The notes beneath the pieces are model-generated. The model did not search any database and was not told the origin of the DNA. It was given only the letters and a program-made list of their open reading frames with translations. This document shows, one piece after another, positions 58,403 through 64,000 of a stretch of DNA of 64,000 nucleotides. This DNA is from Archivesica marissinica (Eukaryota > Mollusca > Bivalvia > Venerida > Vesicomyidae). Where the stretch lies: contig CM026400.1 of NCBI GenBank assembly GCA_014843695.1, forward strand, positions 31,973,225 to 32,037,224, given 5' to 3'. A program made the position numbers and the translations under genes. Position 1 is the first letter of the stretch. Every line of letters starts with the position of its first letter.

Positions 58403-59149
58403 GCGTATTATCCTCAAACGTCCAATATGTAGAATATTGGCACTGTGTTCTGAGCTACTCGCCTCAGGATGCTGAGACATGTTTATAGCTTGGCAGTTAG
58501 TAATGAACTGATTAATTTTATGTGTACATACAATATTCTGATTGTTGGGCAGTTGTGTAGGTTGCCGAGCAAGTATCTAGCGAAACATTTTTTTACAAAC
58601 AAACTTGTGCAGTACATCAATATAAATTCACAGCCTTCAGAGTTTATTGCCGACATGTACAGGATTACGTAAGTCAACAAACAAGAAACGCTTCAGAGAC
58701 TTACTATGTCTATTGAGATAGCTGACCATTTCACATTAGATAAACATTGTACGTCCTTCATAGCCTGGGAACAGGCGTCGATATATTTGCCTGGTCAGTC
58801 AATAAATATATTTTAACACCGAGACTATTAATTGGGCGGTGTTGATATGTTCAGAAACTCAATAACTGGCGGGTTTCCCGTGAAATTATTAATCCTATTA
58901 ATAGGCCTATTAGCACGTGACTTAAGTAATGACGTACTTGAGTCGAAAGCTAGGCACTGCAATGCTGATGACACTTTATAATTGGCCACCATTGTTTATG
59001 GGTCAACGGAACGATAAATAGTTTTAAAAAGTACAATGTACGTCTGTTTTGACATATTTACTCAATATTTAAGTCGTCCTTAGTTCAATTACGCCGAATC
59101 GATCCATTACCATCTAAATGTAATATTTATAATCTCGTCTATATAAAGC
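58403..59149. other. Arm sequence without a supported gene
   Basis: Inverse of 11360-12070. The plus-strand frame 58469-58672 and its minus-strand twin at 11810-11992 differ by few residues, but both strands are equally open and no family is recognised, so coding is not supported. Confidence 0.5.
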
Positions 59150-59829
59150 ATGAAAACAAATTTCATCATGAAGAAGCAGCTAAAGCCACAGTACTGAACA
59201 AATAGTTTCAGTCTGTCTTCAGCTCCAAATCCCCACTAAGACTTACCTCCATTTGTAAAATGAAAATTCAGGACACAAATGGAAACCTGAATGGTCAATC
59301 CACGCCAAACATGAATGAGATCACAGTAAGTTCAAATGGCATAGAGAAACTTCTCAATAACCTGAACCCTCATAAGGCTAGTGGTCCTGACCAAATTAAG
59401 CCAATCATACTTAAAACCCTGTCTAAAGAACTCTCACCTATCCTTGAAGTCTTATTCCAAAAATCCCTCAACGAAGGACCACTGCCGGCCCAGTGGAAGT
59501 CAGCAAATGTTGCTCCCATTTACAAAAAATGGGACAAGTCAAACCCCGCCAACTATAGGCCTATCTCACCGACATGTGTTCTATGCAAGGTACTAGAACA
59601 TATAGTTTCCTCCTCGATAGTAAAACACTTCACTAACCACAGTATTCTGTACCATTTGCAGCATGGTTTTAGAGAAAAACGGTCGTGCGTGACCCAACTA
59701 GTAATGCTAGTCAATGACTTGGTTACCTCTGTCTACAATAAGCATCAAGTAGATCTCATCCTATTAGACTTCAGTAAGGCTTTCGATAAAGTCAATCACG
59801 AGAAAGTACTACTACAAATGCTAGTATAG
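59150..59829 (+). pseudogene. LINE RT, N-terminal part (unit C)
   Basis: Best-preserved copy. The 189-codon frame from 59260 holds NNLNPHKASGPDQIKPIIL, LPAQWKSANVAPIYKK, NYRPISPT, QHGFREKRSCVTQLV and VDLILLDFSKAFDKVNHEKV, the usual order of RT blocks up to the first catalytic aspartate. It then meets a stop where a 900-bp insertion begins. In-frame sequence upstream to about 59150 (AAKATVLNK, then FQSVF after a stop) belongs to the same polyprotein. Type: CR1/L2/jockey-like pol without RNase H, by appearance. Confidence 0.9.
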
Positions 59830-60039
59830 TATCATGTAATTTATGCCGAGCATGACTAAAAACAAACAATCGAACAACGCCGTCGATATTTAGTATAAGC
59901 ATATATTATTCCAATAATCAAACATTCGACGAAATATAATAATAATATATAACTAGTTTTTATATAATTATAAAGTGTAGTTGTACTTTTTATGTTTTGA
60001 AAGAAAGTATAATGAATATGATATTTTAAATTTTTTACT

Positions 60040-60345
60040 GTTAGTTTATACAAATTTAGTTTATATAAATTTAGTTTATACAAATTTAGTTTATATAAAT
60101 TTAGTTTATACAAATTTAGTTTATACAAATTTAGTTTATATAAATTTAGTTTATACATATTTAGTTTATAAAATTTAGTTTATAATTTAGTTTATATAAA
60201 TTTAGTTTATTAAATTTAGTTTATATAAATTTAGTTTATACAAATTTAGTTTATATATATTTAGTTGATATAAATTTAGTTTATACAAATTTAGTTTATA
60301 TAAATTTAGTTTATACGAATTTAATTAATACAAATTAGGTTTATA
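60040..60345 (+). repeat. 15-bp AT-rich tandem repeat, about 20 units
   Basis: Unit tttagtttatataaa, alternating with tttagtttatacaaa. The shorter version at 47695-47800 lies next to LINE copy 2. Confidence 0.95.
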
Positions 60346-60477
60346 CAAATATTTACATCATCAGTATTGTGTTTATAGTATATTTGTAGTTACCATCGTG
60401 TGTTATTTAGCTTTCTGTTCAATCTTGTCACTGCTAATTGTAAATTACTATGTGTGTTTACTATGTAATTTTAAATA

Positions 60478-60673
60478 CAGTCTACCTCCGTTATGTCGAA
60501 TTCCGTCGGACCGAATAAAATACTTAGACATAACCGAAGTTTGACTTAACGAAAGTCTATATAAACGGAGCCAGTTATTATGTAAACTGATAGTTTCTGA
60601 AACGGGATTTTGATCCTACTTCGAGATAACCGGATAATTCGACAAAACCGACTTTGACAACGGATGTTGACTG
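60478..60673. mobile_element. pogo/Tigger-like MITE, 196 bp, TA target duplication
   Basis: Left end CAGTCTACCTCCGTT and inverted right end CAGTCAACATCCGTT differ at two of 15 positions; TA flanks both sides (60476-60477, 60674-60675). CAGT termini with TA duplication are typical of pogo-family elements. There is no transposase. Confidence 0.82.
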
Positions 60674-60737
60674 TATATATAATATATAATTATGTATAAT
60701 ACTTATGCTTAGACCAATAAACATGTTTAAATTTCTC

Positions 60738-61642
60738 AATGGTCGCAGGGATCCGTACTTGGACCCCTGCTTTTCCTAGCCTACATAAACGACCTACCAC
60801 AAAACATCAGTTCCAAAGTCCGTATCTTTGCAGATGATACTGCAGTCTATCTATCACTGACATCTGCACATAAATCGGTCACACTCCAAAACGATCTTAA
60901 GAGATTAGAAGAGTGGGAGTTGGAGTGGGACATGAAATTTAACTCCTCCAAATGTCAAGTTATCCACGTCACCAGAAGGAAACATCCTATTCCCAGTAAA
61001 TATAAACTCCATGGAGTCCAACTTGAGTCGGTCACCTCAGCCAAATACCTTGGCGTGGATATCTCAAATAACCTGTCGTGGGGCACTCACATAAAAAGGT
61101 CAACAAAGAAAGCAAACCAAACATTAGGATTTCTACGTAGAAACCTCCAGGTCAAATCCGAACCCCTTAAGTCCATGGCTTACCAGACACTAGTGAGACC
61201 CCAGCTTGAATATGGTTCCGAGATCTGGTCGCCCCATACCCAAACATTGATAGACCAAATTGAAGGTGTCCAGCGGAGAGCAGCCCGTTGGATAAAGGCT
61301 GACTTCTATCGTACCTCTAGTGTTACAGACATGCTACATTCCCTAAATCTACGCAGACTAGATCAACGGTGTATTGACAATAGGTTATCCCTTATGTATA
61401 AAATTCATAATGATCTTGTTGCTATTTCCATTGAAAATTACCTAGTTCCCCTCTCCCGTCCTGCTCGCCATTGCCATTCCTTAAGCTATAGGTTAATTAC
61501 AGCAACTACAGACTACTACAAGTTTTCTTTTTTTCCAAGAACAATCTACCATTGGAACCATCTCCCTCGTGACAGTGTCCATCTCCCTACCATAGAGCAA
61601 TTCAATACGGCAGTTTGCCATATTGATCATGCCAGTCCATAG
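60738..61642 (+). pseudogene. LINE RT catalytic core and C-terminus (unit C)
   Basis: Open from the inserted junction: QGSVLGPLLFLAYINDLP, then RIFADDTAVYLS (catalytic ADD, 60828-60862), then the frame MEWDMKFNSSKCQVIHVTRR, SAKYLGVDISNNLSWGTHI, LVRPQLEYGSEIWSPHT, VQRRAARWI, and the end HLPTIEQFNTAVCHI to 61642. These are the usual C-terminal blocks of non-LTR pol. No RNase H follows. Split from its N-terminal half by the insertion at 59830-60737. Confidence 0.92.
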
Positions 61643-61814
61643 TTGTTCTGCGCAGCTGCTTTTAAACTTTTACCACAACTTATTTTCATTACTTTCTTAA
61701 ATTATACTTTTAACTACTCGTACTTTTAACTTATTTGCGGTTTTTGAACGCGCAACATGTCTACGTCCCCGCGAGTGGTTCGACATTAGCGGAAGATAGA
61801 TAGATAGATAGATA
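61643..61814 (+). mobile_element. LINE 3' UTR and (GATA)n tail
   Basis: Ends catgtctacgtccccgcgag, ggttcgacattagcgg, then (AGAT)n. It defines the 3' end of this LINE family; the same end is seen at 22406-22471, and a related one is on SINE family 3. Confidence 0.88.
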
Positions 61815-62043
61815 TAACACAGACACGGGACATTATAATATAATTTATATTATGTAAATGAGTCTACGAGAACATTCGTGTATATTGGGAAATGATCGTG
61901 TGTAATCGTGCCTGTTCGGCGATTTCCGCCACCTCGTCGATATAACACTGAAACGGGACATTATATGTAAACGAGTCTACGGGAACATTCGTGTATATTC
62001 GGAAATGATCGTGTATAATCGTGCCTGTTCGGCGATTTCCGAT
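61811..62043 (+). repeat. Tandem duplication of about 120 bp
   Basis: Two units sharing cgggacattata, acattcgtgtatatt and cgtgcctgttcggcgatttc. The second unit lacks about 17 bp. Confidence 0.85.
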
Positions 62044-62205
62044 AGGATTCTATTTCTATATTTAGCGATATTATCTTGTAGAAAAGAGTTGTCCCCAGGC
62101 TTTCATTTGGCTAGAAGTGAAACATCGACAGACTGGAACGTCCTTAACTGTAAGATCAAATATGTCACAGATCATATTCGTCACACGATCGTGTGTGTGC
62201 GTGCG

Positions 62206-62358
62206 TGGCGCGCGTTTATTTATCATCGCTACCGGTTGCCCATTGAGCGACGCCTCCTGAAGGTATTGGTTATTTTAGATTTTTGGAGGATAGTGCTGTT
62301 AATTTTATTAAGGTCAGACGGAGGATCGAACCTGCAAGCCCTAGATTACCAGTCCAGC
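62206..62358 (-). mobile_element. SINE family 1, internally deleted
   Basis: Minus strand: tail ggttgcccattgagcgac and head region with B box ggttcgatcct joined by a deletion of the middle body. Confidence 0.82.
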
Positions 62359-62499
62359 ACACACGATCGTATGTCACACGAACCGAACATATATGTGACG
62401 TGAAATAATATTTGTCGCACCTCATTACCTTTTTGATACGATCATATATGTCACACATTTGTCTTTTTGATACGTCATATATATCGCGTGGGTTCGAAT

Positions 62500-62960
62500 C
62501 TGCTTAAAAATTGCGAAGTTACTAAAATAGAAAGAAAGATTTTTTATTACGATGATAGATATTTATTTATAAATTATTTCAGTTATATTCTTTATATTTT
62601 AAATCAATGTTTCCCGATTCCCATTTTGATGCTAGTATGTGTTTTATTTCTTATTTCTTATTTTTATGATATTTTATTTTATTTTTCTACAACACAACTT
62701 ATACAATTTTACGAGCATCATGAAATTTCAAAATCACGATCCATCTTCGCTCGCTGTGTCAGTGGAGCTGCCACAATCATATGCCGAGTCGGTATCCTCT
62801 GTATCCGAGCCATGTATAGTAATCACTACCTCAGTCGGCTTTTCTCCGGAGTAGTGATCTGATGCTTGCATCTTGCCAATCAATGAATGTTAATAAAACC
62901 GTGCAAAGCGAGAGTGCTATGTGTACCATTTTTATAAAATCAAGAAATAATAAAAATAAA
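62500..62960. other. Outer part of the right arm
   Basis: Inverse of 10120-10545. The 131-codon plus-strand frame (62467-62862) and the 109-codon minus-strand frame at 10172-10501 are partly shared but have indels that are not multiples of three, so coding is not supported. Confidence 0.5.
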
Positions 62961-62965
62961 ATTTT

Positions 62966-63036
62966 ACCTTTTCGGGGATCGAACCTGGGATATCTACTGT
63001 CATAATTAGTGGCATTATCACTGCGCCATCAATCGG
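62966..63036 (-). mobile_element. tRNA-like SINE head (family 5), right arm
   Basis: Inverse of 10036-10103, with small differences in the variable region; B box ggttcgatcccc kept. Confidence 0.6.
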
Positions 63037-63432
63037 ATTATATTAAAACATCAAGTTAGAACGGCCTTATACCGATTGTAACTTCGTATATGACCTAAGG
63101 TCAGCCGAATATGCAGATGTCTCAAGTAAATGCGTACGTACAATAACGGGATGTCATTATAGACATTTAACTCATGTTTACTCTCAGTGACTAGTGAGCG
63201 ATTGTGTTTTCGTGTGAAGATTATCATTTGTCATAGTATATTTCGTTAACTAATGTTACCTTTGTTTTATCATCTCCTTAATGTAAATATTCATCTTTCG
63301 TTGAACATTAAACTTATAAATAGTGTACATGAGTGTTTCTCGTTTGTTATTGTAATCACGCTTTCAATGGATAAACAGTGATTTTACGATCTACAAATTC
63401 TCAAAAGTGAAAATAAAATTTAATATAACAGT

Positions 63433-64000
63433 ATTCTAGCAGTGGGTAGTGTAATACAGCAGTGAGCTGTATTCTAGCAGTGGATAGTGTAATACAGCAG
63501 TGGATAGTGTGATACAGCAGTGGATAGTGTGATACAGCAGTGGATAGTGTGATACAGCAGTGGATAGTGTGATACAGCAGTGGATAGTGTGATACAGCAG
63601 TGGATAGTGTGATACAGCAGTGGATAGTGTGATACAGCAGTGGATAGTGTGATACAGCAGTGGATAGTGTGATACAGCAGTGATCCGTGCATTCCAGCAC
63701 CGATCAGTGCATTCCAGCACCGATCAGTACATTCCAGCACCGATCAGTGCATAATAGCACCGAGCGGTGCATTATAGCACCGAGCGGTGCATTATAGCGG
63801 TGAACGGTGCATTATAGCGGTGAACGGTGCATTATAGCGGTGAGCGGTGTATTATAGCAGTGAGCGGTGTATTATAGCAGTGGGAGGTGTTTTATAGCAG
63901 TGGGTAGTGTAATACAGCAGTGGGTAGTGTATTATAGCAGTGGGTAGTGTATTATAGCAGTGAGCGGTGTATTATAGCAGTGAGCGGTGTATTCCAGCAG
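63433..64000 (-). repeat. 20-bp satellite array, inverted, cut by the window end
   Basis: Units of 20 bp: agcagtggatagtgtgatac (63478-63680), then agcaccgatcagtgcattcc, then agcaccgagcggtgcattat, then agcagtgagcggtgtattat. The reverse complement of the first (ctgctgtatcacactatcca) corresponds to the ctgctggactacactatcca variant at 3550-3660 of the left array. Unit types change in an ordered series from the arm outward. The minus-strand frames of 88-99 codons are artefacts. Confidence 0.93.

Larger units (their letters stand above)
59830..60737. other. 900-bp insertion splitting the LINE RT
   Basis: Interrupts the RT between LLQMLV and the QGSVLGPLLFL block; about 40 residues of RT are missing at the junction. 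It contains about 20 units of a 15-bp AT repeat (60040-60345) and a pogo-like MITE (60478-60673). The beginning (59830-60050) is also present in unit B, so the insertion predates the B/C duplication. Confidence 0.75.
53829..63432 (+). repeat. Right arm (unit C) of the inverted duplication
   Basis: The inverse of 9689-16290 with extra segments: RT residues and LINE 3' part (60738-61815), a pogo-like MITE, and 61815-62500. Contains one TcmP-like pseudogene, the most expanded 47-bp array, and ends at the inverted 20-bp satellite. Confidence 0.9.

Overview
The window is eukaryotic, repeat-dominated DNA, most plausibly from a lophotrochozoan and probably a bivalve mollusc. The grounds are several tRNA-derived SINE families (one sharing its 3' tail with a LINE), non-LTR retrotransposons with APE endonuclease, reverse transcriptase and RNase H domains, long minisatellites, foldback MITEs, a polypyrimidine-AG splice acceptor before the main gene, and a 1000-N scaffold gap. 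No bacterial operon, rRNA gene or convincing functional tRNA gene is present. The species call is inference.

Layout. 1-1750: non-coding DNA and a SINE. 1753-9688: an array of a 20-bp satellite with higher-order structure. 9689-16290: left arm (unit A) of a large inverted duplication. 16385-16965: decayed minisatellite. 17147-18146: gap. 18700-29900: SINEs, LINE relics and a degraded Tc1-like transposase. 29905-36372: an RNase H-bearing LINE (copy 1, minus strand). 36489-38830: a foldback element and a 61-bp satellite of the same motif family. 40105-41545: a 24-bp minisatellite. 43608-47811: unit B, in the same orientation as the right arm. 47811-53828: a second, nearly identical LINE copy. 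53829-63432: right arm (unit C). 63433-64000: the 20-bp satellite again, now inverted and running off the window. The segment is therefore roughly satellite-A-[spacer]-B-LINE-C-satellite, with A inverted relative to B and C.

The only convincing non-retroelement protein gene is carried once in each unit: a single-exon 476-codon gene, intact in A (minus) and B (plus) and a frameshifted pseudogene in C. I recognise it as a member of the TcmP family (three-Cys-motif partner protein): a Rossmann methyltransferase-like N-terminus followed by a winged-helix-like C-terminus, a family known mainly from bacteria and phages. Each copy has the same 5'-UTR splice acceptor, repeated 77-bp units upstream, a decayed fragment of another copy of the gene downstream, and beyond that a piece of one particular LINE reverse transcriptase. 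Copies A and B differ mainly by amino-acid-changing substitutions, while flanking non-coding DNA is almost identical. That pattern resembles an arms-race gene and is the most interesting signal here.

Most long open frames in the satellites (1433-9718 and 40069-41805) arise because the repeat units lack stop codons. I do not call them genes.
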